Part shown: in pieces, positions 28,405 to 38,344 of the stretch | Layout of the letters: each line of letters begins with the position of its first letter | Position numbering within the stretch: position 1 is the stretch's first letter | From: Pelagibacteraceae bacterium AG-422-C23 | GTDB lineage: Bacteria; Pseudomonadota; Alphaproteobacteria; Pelagibacterales; Pelagibacteraceae | Direction of reading: 5' to 3' | Assembly: GCA_003213695.1 (NCBI GenBank) | Contig: QCMO01000005.1 | Location: forward strand, 1-38,344 | Length of the DNA stretch: 38,344 nucleotides | The notes under the pieces: generated by a model | The model's database searches: none | Told to the model about the DNA's origin: nothing | The model's input: the letters and a program-made list of their open reading frames with translations, nothing else | Position numbers and translations under genes: made by a program

Positions 28405-29250
28405 TTATTTTTGTGATCTTTTGAAACAGTCGATTGTATTTTTTAGCAAACAAGCAATAGTCATTGGACCAACACCGCCAGGTACAGGGGTCAAAGCTTT
28501 CGCATTTTTTGAAACTTCATCAAATGCTACATCTCCAACAATTCCTTTATCCGTTTTATTTATACCAACATCAATAACTATTGTATCTTTTTTAACCCAA
28601 TCACCTTTTACTAGTTCAGGAATACCAACCGCAGCAACAATAATATCTGCTTCTAAACATTCAGCTTTTAGATCTTTGGTTTTTGAATGGGTTATTGTTA
28701 CAGTGCAATTTTCTTTTAAAAGAAGTTGCGTCATTGGCTTTCCATTTAAATTTGATCTTCCAACTACAACTGCTTTTTTTCCACTTAAATTTGGTTCAAC
28801 TTTTTTTATCAATAAATAACATCCTAATGGTGTGCATGGTACTGAACTTTCATAGCCTGAAGATAAGTTTCCTACATTCATTGGATGAAAACCATCAACG
28901 TCTTTAGAAGGATCAATAGTTTCAATAACTTTTTGCTTATCAATATGTTTTGGTAATGGCAATTGAACCAATATTCCAGAAACAGTATCGTCCTGATTTA
29001 ATTCTTTAATTTTTTCTAAAACAATTTTTTCCTCCACTGTGTCTGGATATTTAATTACTTCAGATTTTAATCCTACTTCATTAGCTGATTTCTCTTTATT
29101 ACGAACATAAATTTGGCTTGGAGTCATATCTCCAATTAAAATTACAGTTAATCCAGGTACTTTGTTATAATTTGTTTTTAGTTTAGAAACTTCTTTTTTA
29201 AGTTCCTCTCTTAGTTCTGCTGCTGCTTTTTTTCCGTCGATTAAAATCAT
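28405..29250 (-). CDS. folD: Bifunctional methylenetetrahydrofolate dehydrogenase/cyclohydrolase FolD
   Basis: SGILVQLPLPKHID, KDVDGFHP, VVGRSNLNGKPMTQLLL, TPVPGGVGPMTIACLL. Confidence 0.96.
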   Translation of the reverse strand: MILIDGKKAAAELREELKKEVSKLKTNYNKVPGLTVILIGDMTPSQIYVRNKEKSANEVGLKSEVIKYPDTVEEKIVLEKIKELNQDDTVSGILVQLPLPKHIDKQKVIETIDPSKDVDGFHPMNVGNLSSGYESSVPCTPLGCYLLIKKVEPNLSGKKAVVVGRSNLNGKPMTQLLLKENCTVTITHSKTKDLKAECLEADIIVAAVGIPELVKGDWVKKDTIVIDVGINKTDKGIVGDVAFDEVSKNAKALTPVPGGVGPMTIACLLKNTIDCFKRSQK

Positions 29251-29254
29251 AAAT

Positions 29255-29545
29255 TTAGAATATTAATGGTGCAATGTAGAGCTTCATACACATTTCTATA
29301 AACCAAATCAATAGAAGTAAAATTATTGGTGATATATCAAATGATCCTAAATTTGGTAGAAAACGCCTAATTTTATTTAATATTGGGTCAGTGAGACGAT
29401 AGCTTAATTCTAAAATAGAATAAACAAACCGATTTTGGGTATTTAAAATATTAAAGGCTATTAACCAGCTGACAATTACGTTAGCTATAACAACATAAGA
29501 ATAAAGCTTTAGTAGCTGTAAAACCAAGTAAAAAATTGCAATCAT
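29255..29545 (-). CDS. YggT family membrane protein
   Basis: NVIVSWLIAFNILNTQNRFVYSILELSYRLTDPILNKIRRFLPNLGSFDISPIILLLLI. Confidence 0.9.
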   Translation of the reverse strand: MIAIFYLVLQLLKLYSYVVIANVIVSWLIAFNILNTQNRFVYSILELSYRLTDPILNKIRRFLPNLGSFDISPIILLLLIWFIEMCMKLYIAPLIF

Positions 29546-30627
29546 TTTTTTTCAATGTAAATTGAAGAACTTGGAAATGCGAATGAAGCTTTATTGCTTT
29601 CAACAATTTGTTTAATTTCGATAGCCAATTTCTCTTTTACAGAAAGCCATTCATTCCAACTGTCAGATTTTGTAAAACATCGTACATACATATCAATTGA
29701 GCTGTCAGAAAATTTGTCAACTCTCACTGCTATCCCAATACTCGTATTAAAATCTTCACTTTTTTTAATATGATCTTCAATTTGATTCCTAATCGTTTTT
29801 AATTGATCAACTGTTGTGTCATACTGAAGAGTAATAATCCAACTTATCAGCCAGTTTGAAGTTTCACTGACATTAATCACTGCATTTTCAGCAAATTGAA
29901 AATTTGGTATTATTGCTAAGGATTTATCAAATTTTCTAATTGTTGTTGAACGAAATCCAATTTTTTCAACTATACCCTCAATGATACCATCAACTAAAAT
30001 CCAATCTCCTATTTTAAACCTTTTTTCAACGAGAACTAAAATTCCTGAAATCAAATTTTTGAATAAGTCTTGAGCACCTAGAGCAACTGCAACACCAAAC
30101 AAACCTAGACCAGCTATAATTGGACCAATTTTAATGCCCCATAATTCAAGTACCGCTGCAAGCCCCAAAATAAAAATTAGAATTTTAAGAGACTTGATGA
30201 TCCATCCAATTAATTCTCTTGTTAAAAGTTTATCGAGCCCACTTAGAATATAAGAGACAGGTTCGATAATTTGATGAATTACCCAAAAAATTAAAATTGT
30301 AATTAAAGTCCTATTTATTGTGTCTACAACTTCACGACCTTCGATTGAGAACGTCATATAATAACTTGCAATAAAAAAACCTACAACAATTGGCAAAAAT
30401 CTAGCAGGGCCAGTTAAAGATAAAACAAAAGTATCATCTAATTTATTAGTAGTACGCTTTGAAATAATTTCTAATTTTTTAATAATAAGTTTACTAATTA
30501 GACCCCTAAAAATTAAAAATATTAAAAAAATACCTATTCCAATTAATATTTGAAATATATCAACACCCAAGATTCCTTTATTCCAAACAGATAAAAATAT
30601 TTCAGAAAAATTATTTAGTATTTCCAT
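29542..30627 (-). CDS. Small-conductance mechanosensitive channel family protein (MscS)
   Basis: LGLFGVAVALGAQDLFKNLISGILVLVEKRFKIGDWI, IVEKIGFRSTTIRKFDKSLAIIPN. Confidence 0.95.
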   Translation of the reverse strand: MEILNNFSEIFLSVWNKGILGVDIFQILIGIGIFLIFLIFRGLISKLIIKKLEIISKRTTNKLDDTFVLSLTGPARFLPIVVGFFIASYYMTFSIEGREVVDTINRTLITILIFWVIHQIIEPVSYILSGLDKLLTRELIGWIIKSLKILIFILGLAAVLELWGIKIGPIIAGLGLFGVAVALGAQDLFKNLISGILVLVEKRFKIGDWILVDGIIEGIVEKIGFRSTTIRKFDKSLAIIPNFQFAENAVINVSETSNWLISWIITLQYDTTVDQLKTIRNQIEDHIKKSEDFNTSIGIAVRVDKFSDSSIDMYVRCFTKSDSWNEWLSVKEKLAIEIKQIVESNKASFAFPSSSIYIEKK

Positions 30628-30629
30628 AT

Positions 30630-31328
30630 TTAAATTTTATATAACAAAAACTCCTCTTCTCCAGGGTTAAAAAGAAATATTTTCTTCCACTTAATTTCAT
30701 TCAATATAGCTGATGTTTTTTCACCTATACACATTAAATTTGTATTCATCCAAAGAGCTTCGGATTGGTTAAATTTAATAAATTTTAATAAACTTGATGC
30801 ACTATTTTGAGAATAGACATATACAATATCAGGCATATTTAACTTTAATTCTTTAACAAAATGCTCATCAAAATTTTCATTATGAATAGTTCTATAATTA
30901 ATGATTCTTTTAACATCATATCCTTCTTTTATTAATTCTTGATCGAGATCAATCGAAATATTTTCTCCACTTACATAAATTATTTTTCCATTTTTTTTAT
31001 CAAAATTTCTTAAAATTAGTTCTTTTAAATTTTCTACATTACCTTCAGCCGTAATAACATTTTGAAAACCTATACTTCGAGCTTTGTTTTCTGTAGCAGT
31101 ACCAACACAAAAACATAAGATTTTTTTATCAATAACCTTATGATCTAAAAACTTTACAGCATTAGCACTGGTGAAAACGATTCCTTTAAATTCTGAAAAA
31201 TTGATTTCATCATAATCTATCTTTCCTACTTTTAATAAAGGAAGATGTGAAACTTTATTTCCTAATGATTGAAATTTTAAAATCATTTGAGAACAGTCTT
31301 CTAATGGTCTTGTTAGTAAAATATGCAT
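30630..31328 (-). CDS. hemD: Uroporphyrinogen-III synthase
   Basis: ILLTRPLEDCSQM, VFTSANAVKFL, FCVGTATENKARSIGF; directly downstream of hemC. Confidence 0.88.
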   Translation of the reverse strand: MHILLTRPLEDCSQMILKFQSLGNKVSHLPLLKVGKIDYDEINFSEFKGIVFTSANAVKFLDHKVIDKKILCFCVGTATENKARSIGFQNVITAEGNVENLKELILRNFDKKNGKIIYVSGENISIDLDQELIKEGYDVKRIINYRTIHNENFDEHFVKELKLNMPDIVYVYSQNSASSLLKFIKFNQSEALWMNTNLMCIGEKTSAILNEIKWKKIFLFNPGEEEFLLYKI

Positions 31329-31329
31329 A

Positions 31330-32247
31330 TTATTTTTTATAAATATTATTCGATTTTGTCTTTAACATTTGTCCTATCTCCTTACCAAGTTCCTCTGCTT
31401 TTTCAATTTCAGTAGATTTTTTTTCATAAAATCTTTTCGTGCCGTCCAAAGAAAAAAGTTCTGCTTCTAGTATAATTTTACTATCTTGAATTATTGCATG
31501 AACACCAATTGCAGTTTCACAATCACCCTCCAAAACCTTTAGGACTTTTCTTTCTGCTTTAGCTCTTTGATATGTTTCATAATGATTTAATTGTTTTAAT
31601 ATAGACTTTATTCTTTTGTCATTATCACGACACTGAAGAGAAATAATTCCTTGTCCAGCACTTGGGATTACGTCATTTACAGAAAATATTTCTGAAACCT
31701 GACTATCCATTTTTAAAGATATAATTCCTGCGTAAGACAAAATAATGGCATCATATAAACCTTCATTAAGTTTTTTTATTCTTGTATCAACGTTTCCTCT
31801 TATGAGCTTACAATTAAGGTCTTTTCTAATATTCTTAATTTGAAACTCTCTTCGAAACGATGACGTTCCTATCACTGCATTTGGTTTTAAATCTTTAATT
31901 TTTTTATTATTAGCTGTTATCAAAATTTCTCTTGGATCATTTCTTTTTAAAAAAGTATCCGTAATCAAACCATCCGTTTCCTTAGCTGGCAAATCCTTTA
32001 AGGCATGAACCGCTATATCAATTTTTTTATCTTGAAGTTCTTTTTCTATATTGGTCGAAAATAAACCCTTTCCACCAATATCAGATAACCTAAAATCTTG
32101 GACTTGATCACCTTTAGTTGTAATTTTTTTAATTATAACATCTTCGTTGCTTAAATCAGTATTTTGAACAATATTATCTTTGGCTATTTGCGCATAAATT
32201 AATGCCAACTTACTGCCTCTTGACCCAATTATTATTTTTTTATTCAT
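31330..32247 (-). CDS. hemC: Hydroxymethylbilane synthase (porphobilinogen deaminase)
   Basis: IIIGSRGSKLALIYAQ, DIAVHALKDLPA, IGTSSFRREFQIK, VLEGDCETAIGVHA. Confidence 0.96.
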   Translation of the reverse strand: MNKKIIIGSRGSKLALIYAQIAKDNIVQNTDLSNEDVIIKKITTKGDQVQDFRLSDIGGKGLFSTNIEKELQDKKIDIAVHALKDLPAKETDGLITDTFLKRNDPREILITANNKKIKDLKPNAVIGTSSFRREFQIKNIRKDLNCKLIRGNVDTRIKKLNEGLYDAIILSYAGIISLKMDSQVSEIFSVNDVIPSAGQGIISLQCRDNDKRIKSILKQLNHYETYQRAKAERKVLKVLEGDCETAIGVHAIIQDSKIILEAELFSLDGTKRFYEKKSTEIEKAEELGKEIGQMLKTKSNNIYKK

Positions 32248-32303
32248 AAATATATTTATTTCTTACTTGTATTGGGATTGTACAGTTAATAAAAACTATT
32301 TGA

Positions 32304-33377
32304 ATGAGTAAAAAACCCTTAATTCTTGGAATAGAGTCAAGTTGTGATGAGACGGCTGCATCTATAATTACTGAAAACGAGGATGGAATACCTATTGTTT
32401 TATCAAATATTATATCAAGCCAAGTCGATGTACATAAAGAATTTGGTGGAGTAGTCCCAGAGTTAGCAGCTAGATCTCATATGGAGAAAATAGATTTGAT
32501 TGTTAAAAAAGCAATAAACGATAGTGGTCACAAAATTGAAGAAATTAATGCCGTTGCCTCAACAGCAGGTCCAGGTTTAATAGTATGTTTATCGGTTGGT
32601 TTGAGTTTTGGAAAAGCTTTTGCTGCATCATTAAACATACCTTTTATAGCAGTAAACCATTTGGAGGGACATGCATTAAGTCCTAAACTTAATTCAAATT
32701 TAAATTATCCTTATTTATTATTATTAATTTCAGGAGGGCACTCACAATTTTTAAATGTTCAAAATCTTGGAAAATATAAAAGACTAGGAACAACTATTGA
32801 TGATGCATTGGGTGAAGCTTTTGACAAAACAGCTAAACTTTTGGGAATAGAATTTCCTGGTGGTCCACAAATTGAAATTCTAGCAAAAAAAGGAGATCCG
32901 GACAGATATAATTTACCAAAACCAATAATAAATAAAGGTGGGTGTAATTTATCATTCGCAGGACTCAAAACTGCGATATTAAAGATAACCAAAGATATTA
33001 AAACCGATCAAGAAAAATTTGATCTCGCTGCATCTTTTCAAAAAACTGTTGAAAAGATTTTATATAAAAAAACTAAAATTGCATTCATTGAATTTGAAAA
33101 ACAAATTACAACTAAAAAAAAAATATTTGTAGTTGCTGGTGGTGTGGCTGCAAATAAAAATATTAGATCTATGCTAAATAATTTATGTAAAGAAAAAGAT
33201 TATCAAAGTATGTTTCCTCCAATAGAAATTTGTGGAGACAATGCTGCAATGATAGCTTTAGTCGGATTAGAAAAATTTAAATTAAAACAATTTAATGATT
33301 TAGATTATCCAGCAAAGCCACGATGGTCGTTAGATGAAAATGCAAAATTTCTTAAAGGTGCAGGAGTCAGATTATAA
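32304..33377 (+). CDS. tsaD: tRNA N6-adenosine threonylcarbamoyltransferase TsaD
   Basis: LGIESSCDETAASII, GGVVPELAARSHME, NHLEGHALSP, LLISGGHSQFL, VAGGVAANKNIRSML. Confidence 0.97.
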   Translation: MSKKPLILGIESSCDETAASIITENEDGIPIVLSNIISSQVDVHKEFGGVVPELAARSHMEKIDLIVKKAINDSGHKIEEINAVASTAGPGLIVCLSVGLSFGKAFAASLNIPFIAVNHLEGHALSPKLNSNLNYPYLLLLISGGHSQFLNVQNLGKYKRLGTTIDDALGEAFDKTAKLLGIEFPGGPQIEILAKKGDPDRYNLPKPIINKGGCNLSFAGLKTAILKITKDIKTDQEKFDLAASFQKTVEKILYKKTKIAFIEFEKQITTKKKIFVVAGGVAANKNIRSMLNNLCKEKDYQSMFPPIEICGDNAAMIALVGLEKFKLKQFNDLDYPAKPRWSLDENAKFLKGAGVRL

Positions 33378-33790
33378 TGCAATATTGGTTAATGAAATCT
33401 GAACCTGATGTATGGTCAATAGATCAACAAAAAAAAGCTGGGAAAAAAGGTGCACCATGGGATGGTGTAAGAAATTATCAGGCTGCAAAAAATTTAAGAT
33501 CTATGAAAAAAGGTGATAAATGTTTTTTTTATCACTCAAATATTGGAAAAGAAATTGTAGGTATCGTAGAGGTAATAAAGGAACATTACTTAGATAAAAC
33601 AGACCAATCTGGACGGTTTGTAGCTGTAACTGTTAAATTTATTGAGAAACTGAAAAAACCCGTTGGTCTTGGTGAAATTAAAAAAAACAAGCAATTAGGC
33701 CATTTATCATTAATCAAACAAAGCAGATTATCCGTAATGCCTATAGACTCTAAAAGCTGGAAAATTTTAAATAACATGGGTAAGATTTAA
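33377..33790 (+). CDS. EVE domain-containing protein
   Basis: [45 protein letters not shown]. Confidence 0.95.
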   Translation: MQYWLMKSEPDVWSIDQQKKAGKKGAPWDGVRNYQAAKNLRSMKKGDKCFFYHSNIGKEIVGIVEVIKEHYLDKTDQSGRFVAVTVKFIEKLKKPVGLGEIKKNKQLGHLSLIKQSRLSVMPIDSKSWKILNNMGKI

Positions 33791-33794
33791 TCTT

Positions 33795-35924
33795 ATGGCA
33801 AAAAAAAAGAGAAAATCTAAATTAAAGAATAAACCTTCAAAAAAAAGAAGAGTTAAAAATAGAAAAAAAATATCAAAAAAGAAGAAGGTAATAAAAAAAA
33901 GAAGAAAAATAAAAAAAAGATATTCTAAAAGAAAAAGAATAATAAAAAAAAGAATTTTAAGAGATAAAAAAGACGAAAAATCTAATTCAAGTGAATTAAT
34001 TTTCAAAACAAAACAAGAATGGATTAAGAATAGTCTTGCAAATAAAGCTCAATATCAAAATAAATATAACGATTCCATTAAGAACAATAACTCCTTCTGG
34101 AAGAAAGAAGGAAAGAGAATTACTTGGATAAAACCTTATAAGAAAATTAAAGATGTGAAATATAGTAAAGATGAAGTAAGAATAAAATGGTATGAGGATG
34201 GTACACTTAATGCTTCAGCAAATTGTATTGATAGACATTTAAAAGATAAAAAAGATAAGACAGCTATTATTTGGGTTGGAGATGATCCTAAAGATAGCCA
34301 AAAAATATCTTACAAACAACTTCACCAAAAAGTTTCTAAAGCAGCAAATGGATTAAAAAAAATTGGAATAAAAAAAGGGGATCGAGTAACAATTTATCTT
34401 ACGATGATACCAGAGTTAGCAATATTAATGCTAGCGTGTGCAAGAATAGGGGCTATTCACTCCATAATTTTTGGTGGCTTCTCCGCAGAATCGATATCGG
34501 GAAGAGTAAATGATTGTAAGTCTGAATATATAATTACAGCTGATGAAGGTGTAAGAGGAGGAAAAACAATCCCACTAAAGGCAACGACTGATGAAGCATT
34601 AACGAATTGTCCCAATGTAAAAAAATGTATAGTTGTTAAAAGAACGGGCAATTATGTTTTTTGGGATAATGATAGAGATATTTGGTACCATGATTTAATT
34701 AAAGATGTGCCAAATCACTGCGAACCGGAAGAAATGAATGCGGAAGATCCACTTTTTATTCTTTATACATCTGGATCTACTGGGAAACCAAAAGGAGTAT
34801 TACATACAACTGGTGGATACATGGTCTATGCCTCAATGACTCATCAATATATCTTTAATTATAAACCAAAAGATATTTACTGGTGTACTGCAGATATAGG
34901 CTGGGTTACAGGTCATAGTTATATTATTTATGGCCCGTTATCTAATGGAGCTACAACAATTATGTTTGAAGGTGTACCTAATTATCCTGACAGTTCAAGA
35001 TGGTGGCAAATAGTTGACAAATTTAAAGTTAATACTTTTTATACTGCTCCAACTGCAATAAGAGCATTAATGAGAGAAGGTGACGACCCCGTAAATAAAA
35101 CTTCAAGAAAATCTCTAAAATTACTTGGTACAGTTGGTGAACCTATTAATCCTGAGGCATGGATGTGGTACTATAAGACAATTGGAAATTCTAAATGTCC
35201 GATAGTAGACACTTGGTGGCAAACAGAAACAGGCGGAATTTTGATTTCTCCACAAACTGGTGCTATTCCCCTTAAACCAGGGTCAGCTACAAAACCTTTT
35301 TATGGAATTAAACCTGCAATTTTAGATAAAGACGGTAAAGAAATTAAAGGAGCAGGAGAAGGAAGACTTTGTATTTCACAATCTTGGCCAGGTCAAATGA
35401 GGACTGTTTATGGAGACCATCAAAGATTTATAGATACTTACTTTTCTCAATTTGATGGAAAGTATTTTACTGGAGATGGATGCAAAAGAGATAAAGATGG
35501 ATATTACTGGATAACAGGTCGAGTTGATGACGTAATAATTGTATCTGGTCACAATCTTGGAACAGCTGAAATAGAAAGTGCATTTGTAGCTCATCCAAAA
35601 GTTGCAGAAGCAGCCGTTGTTGGTTATCCACACGACATTAAAGGAAACGGTTTATATTGTTATGTAACTTTGAACGCTGGAGAAAATGGGACTGGCGAAT
35701 TAGAAAGAGATTTAAAACTTTGGGTAAGAAAACAAATTGGTCCACTTGCAACACCAGACTTAATTCATTTTTCACCAGGCTTGCCTAAAACAAGATCTGG
35801 TAAAATAATGAGAAGAATTTTAAGAAAGATTGCTGCAAACGAGCATGATCAATTAGGTGATACAACAACTTTGGCAGATCCTAGCGTTGTGGCTAGTTTA
35901 GTTGAAAATAGAAAAAATAATTAA
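33795..35924 (+). CDS. acs: Acetyl-CoA synthetase with a Lys/Arg-rich N-terminal extension of about 60 aa
   Basis: [86 protein letters not shown]-terminus [31 protein letters not shown]... Confidence 0.95.
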   Translation: MAKKKRKSKLKNKPSKKRRVKNRKKISKKKKVIKKRRKIKKRYSKRKRIIKKRILRDKKDEKSNSSELIFKTKQEWIKNSLANKAQYQNKYNDSIKNNNSFWKKEGKRITWIKPYKKIKDVKYSKDEVRIKWYEDGTLNASANCIDRHLKDKKDKTAIIWVGDDPKDSQKISYKQLHQKVSKAANGLKKIGIKKGDRVTIYLTMIPELAILMLACARIGAIHSIIFGGFSAESISGRVNDCKSEYIITADEGVRGGKTIPLKATTDEALTNCPNVKKCIVVKRTGNYVFWDNDRDIWYHDLIKDVPNHCEPEEMNAEDPLFILYTSGSTGKPKGVLHTTGGYMVYASMTHQYIFNYKPKDIYWCTADIGWVTGHSYIIYGPLSNGATTIMFEGVPNYPDSSRWWQIVDKFKVNTFYTAPTAIRALMREGDDPVNKTSRKSLKLLGTVGEPINPEAWMWYYKTIGNSKCPIVDTWWQTETGGILISPQTGAIPLKPGSATKPFYGIKPAILDKDGKEIKGAGEGRLCISQSWPGQMRTVYGDHQRFIDTYFSQFDGKYFTGDGCKRDKDGYYWITGRVDDVIIVSGHNLGTAEIESAFVAHPKVAEAAVVGYPHDIKGNGLYCYVTLNAGENGTGELERDLKLWVRKQIGPLATPDLIHFSPGLPKTRSGKIMRRILRKIAANEHDQLGDTTTLADPSVVASLVENRKNN

Positions 35925-36544
35925 AATTTTATTCTTTCTTCAAATTCTTTTTTAACAATATCCCATTTCAAGATTACAGAATTTAAAACGATTTTTCGAT
36001 CTAATTTTTTTAATTCATCAGCAATTGGTGCCCACTTATATAAAGATAACGCACTTTCATTAAATGGAAGATCGTTGTAATAAATATCCCAATTTATATT
36101 TTGTAATCTATCTTCATAATTTTTTTTTGCTTCTTCAATAATATCTAAAGGCATTTTATTAGAAGTTTCATCGTCAAGAATTTTAAAAAAAATTTCTTTA
36201 GCTTTAGCCATATCATTGTAATTGAAAATAGATTTTAAATATGAAAATGAAAATAATGTCATATCTTGAAGGGCCGCAGAATAAATATTCCACTTAGCTA
36301 AATTAACTGAATTCATAAACTCATCATTTTCAAAATGAAGCACGTACCTTGTTCCCATTCTTGTTTTCAAATAACCATATAAAGTAACCTGAGTTACCCA
36401 CGCCGACTTGGATTGTATGAACTCCTCAAGTTCATTTAAACTACTTATTTTCTTTCTAGGTATGAAGGCTTTAAAAAGCGCAAATAGATAAATTTTAAAA
36501 TCATTCCAAGTAAGGTCTTTCCATGTAAGTTTGTATTTTGACAT
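35921..36544 (-). CDS. Uncharacterised protein (207 aa)
   Basis: Long ORF filling the gap between acs and the divergent symporter genes; no family recognised. Confidence 0.7.
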   Translation of the reverse strand: MSKYKLTWKDLTWNDFKIYLFALFKAFIPRKKISSLNELEEFIQSKSAWVTQVTLYGYLKTRMGTRYVLHFENDEFMNSVNLAKWNIYSAALQDMTLFSFSYLKSIFNYNDMAKAKEIFFKILDDETSNKMPLDIIEEAKKNYEDRLQNINWDIYYNDLPFNESALSLYKWAPIADELKKLDRKIVLNSVILKWDIVKKEFEERIKF

Positions 36545-36669
36545 AAAAGTAGCTATTTACTTAATTTATACCTCAAAAACCCTTTTTTTTTGTACAATTT
36601 TAATACTTTAAATCTCCTTCATAATGGTTATGGTTTTCGCCAGTTATAACTAAAAAGAGAGAGGTATAA

Positions 36670-36930
36670 ATGTCAAAACAAGCACAACACTGGGAAAAAA
36701 CCAGGAATTTGCTATTCGTTACGTTAGCAATCTGGTTTGTATTCTCAATTGGCATCTTCTTATTCGGAGCTGAGATGAACGAGGTCACTGGACCTTTCGG
36801 TTATCCATGGACATATTGGTTTACATGTCAGGGATCTCTTGGAATATTCGTAATCCTTATTTTCTGGTTTGCGAATAGACAAGAAAAAATCGATGAAGAA
36901 TTCGGCTTTTCAGAAAGAGAGGACGACTAA
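36670..36930 (+). CDS. DUF4212 protein, putative sodium:solute symporter small subunit
   Basis: HWEKTRNLLFVTLAIWFVFSIGIFLFGAEMNEVTGPFGYPWTYWFTCQGSLGIFVILIFWFANRQEKIDEEFG; strong purine-rich RBS (agagagagg). Confidence 0.92.
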   Translation: MSKQAQHWEKTRNLLFVTLAIWFVFSIGIFLFGAEMNEVTGPFGYPWTYWFTCQGSLGIFVILIFWFANRQEKIDEEFGFSEREDD

Positions 36931-38344
36931 TGATGAAAGGTAATTTTATAGATAACTTGCCTAGAGTTTATGGAATCTACACGGGTGGATTTCTAGCTTT
37001 CATAATCATTATGGCAATTTGCGAACAGATGGGTATGACTGCGAAAACAATTGGTATTTGTTTCGTAGCTTTTACAGTAGCTATCTACGCAATAATCGGT
37101 TGGCTATCACGTACAGCACAAGCAGATGCATATTACGTAGCTGGAAGACAAGTACCTACCGTGTTCAATGGAATGGCGACTGCAGCAGACTGGATGTCTG
37201 GTGCTTCGTTCGTTGCAATGGCAGGTGGTATTTATTTCAAAGGTTACGGTTATATGGCACTCCTTGTAGGTTGGACTGGTGGTTATGTATTAGTTGCATC
37301 TTTATTAGCACCATACCTAAGAAAATTTGGCTGTTACACAGTTCCAGATTTTATTGGTACAAGATACGGTGGTAATTTAGCTAGGTTACTTGCAGTAATA
37401 GTTTTAACTGTTGCTTCATTTACTTATGTGACTGCACAAATTAATGCTACAGGTACTATTGCATCTGTTGCACTTGATATTCCATTCCAATACGCAGTTT
37501 ATGTTGGATTAGTAAGTATCTTACTATGTTCAATGTTAGGTGGTATGAGAGGAGTAACTTGGACACAGGTTGCACAGTACATTGTACTAATTATAGCTTA
37601 CTTGCTTCCAGTATTCTGGATCAGTAACAAAATGGGTGCGGGTTTCTTCCCACACTTTATGTTAGCTGATGAAGTGGCTAGAATTGGTGAACTAGAACAG
37701 CAGTTTGGTTTTGTGGCAAATTCAAAAGAGAATCTTGCTATGGTTCCAAAAGGGTTGGCTGGAATAACTAAAGCTCACTCAGCGGTTAACGCTACACCTT
37801 GGGCATTTATTTCATTAGCACTAGCGATGATGATGGGAACAGCTTCATTGCCTCACGTGATGATGAGATATTTTACTACTCCAAGTGTAAAAGCAGCTAG
37901 AAAATCAGTAGGTTGGTCTTTATTCTTTATCTTCCTACTTTATTCTTCTGCTCCAATGTTAGCTACATTGTCTAAATTGTCATTGATTGATCCATCACTA
38001 CCAACTGGTATTATTGGTAAATCAATTGCAGATGTTCAAGCAATAGATTGGTATCAAAACTGGAATCAAGCAAACTTAATGTTTGTAAGCGACTTTAACG
38101 GAAATGGAACACTTGAATTAAACGAGTTTTTCATGGGTGGTAAAGCCGTTGTGTTAGCAACACCGGAAATAGCTGGATTACCATACGTAATCTCAGGTCT
38201 GGTTGCTGCTGGAGGTATGGCTGCTGCCATGTCAACAGCCGATGGTTTGATTCTAGCGATTGCAAATGCTTTATCACATGACTTGTACTACAAGATCATT
38301 GATCCAAAAGCAGAAACAGCAAAAAGACTAGTTGTTGCAAGGGT
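36930..38344 (+). CDS. Sodium:solute symporter, VC_2705/ActP-like subfamily (partial at the window end)
   Basis: Own translation from ATG 36930: MMKGNFIDNLPRVYGIYTGGFLAFIIIMAICEQMGMTAKTIG...AADWMSGASFVAMAGGIYFKGY...GLPYVISGLVAAGGMAAAMSTADGLILAIANALSHDLYY. Start overlaps the DUF4212 stop by 1 nt; open to the window edge. Confidence 0.92.
   Translation, partial: MMKGNFIDNLPRVYGIYTGGFLAFIIIMAICEQMGMTAKTIGICFVAFTVAIYAIIGWLSRTAQADAYYVAGRQVPTVFNGMATAADWMSGASFVAMAGGIYFKGYGYMALLVGWTGGYVLVASLLAPYLRKFGCYTVPDFIGTRYGGNLARLLAVIVLTVASFTYVTAQINATGTIASVALDIPFQYAVYVGLVSILLCSMLGGMRGVTWTQVAQYIVLIIAYLLPVFWISNKMGAGFFPHFMLADEVARIGELEQQFGFVANSKENLAMVPKGLAGITKAHSAVNATPWAFISLALAMMMGTASLPHVMMRYFTTPSVKAARKSVGWSLFFIFLLYSSAPMLATLSKLSLIDPSLPTGIIGKSIADVQAIDWYQNWNQANLMFVSDFNGNGTLELNEFFMGGKAVVLATPEIAGLPYVISGLVAAGGMAAAMSTADGLILAIANALSHDLYYKIIDPKAETAKRLVVAR

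Noticed and set aside
28334-28907. Plus-strand ORFs of 161 and 74 aa
   Set aside because: Antisense to folD, which has complete family motifs; likely shadow ORFs.
33767-34006. 79-aa minus-strand Phe/Leu-rich ORF
   Set aside because: Antisense image of the Lys/Arg codon-rich acs tail (AAA/AAG complement gives Phe/Leu); the plus-strand reading is supported by continuity into Acs.
36545-36669. Possible hairpin or operator (ggttatggttttcgccagttataac) upstream of the DUF4212 gene
   Set aside because: Only a short GTTATAAC palindrome and weak pairing; not distinguishable from chance in AT-rich DNA, although this region must hold a promoter.
37019-37375. 118-aa plus-strand ORF
   Set aside because: Out of frame within the SSS symporter gene, whose translation from 36930 is continuous and family-consistent.
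1-38344. CRISPR arrays, tRNA/rRNA genes, transposons, prophage genes, known SAR11 riboswitches (e.g. glycine, SAM-V)
   Set aside because: Looked for regular direct repeats, cloverleaf-like segments, transposase/integrase motifs and familiar riboswitch cores by eye and found none convincing; an Infernal/tRNAscan run would be decisive.

Overview
The window is a gene-dense, AT-rich stretch of an alphaproteobacterial genome. Streamlining, codon usage and gene content suggest a SAR11/Pelagibacter-like organism (inference). I see no tRNA, rRNA, CRISPR array or transposon. Left part, minus strand: a partial amidase, a TRAP transporter with a Tat-exported TakP-like binding protein, a D-2-hydroxyacid dehydrogenase, an LDHD/GlcD-like FAD oxidase, an aminotransferase and two tandem FMN alpha-hydroxyacid dehydrogenases. 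Together these look like a 2-oxo/2-hydroxy-acid module. It is followed by a PagL-like protein and ccmHGFEDC. Middle: hspQ, ispZ, DUF2794, a BI-1 protein, aldo/keto reductase, IalB, argG, PsiE, and a photolyase/cryptochrome neighbourhood. That neighbourhood holds a FAD-domain-first photolyase-like protein, a DPRP-type photolyase, an unlisted DUF2256 micro-ORF, and an SDR lacking the YxxxK tyrosine. Right part: PQQ-type sugar dehydrogenase, MBL hydrolase, FkbM, folD, yggT, mscS, hemD, hemC, tsaD, an EVE-domain protein, acs with an unusual Lys/Arg-rich N-terminal tail, and a DUF4212 + SSS symporter pair. The best leads are: a strand-specific 13-bp RNA helix upstream of ccmC, the basic tail on Acs, the atypical photolyase cluster, and the fact that all four convergent gene pairs end with overlapping or nearly abutting stop codons.
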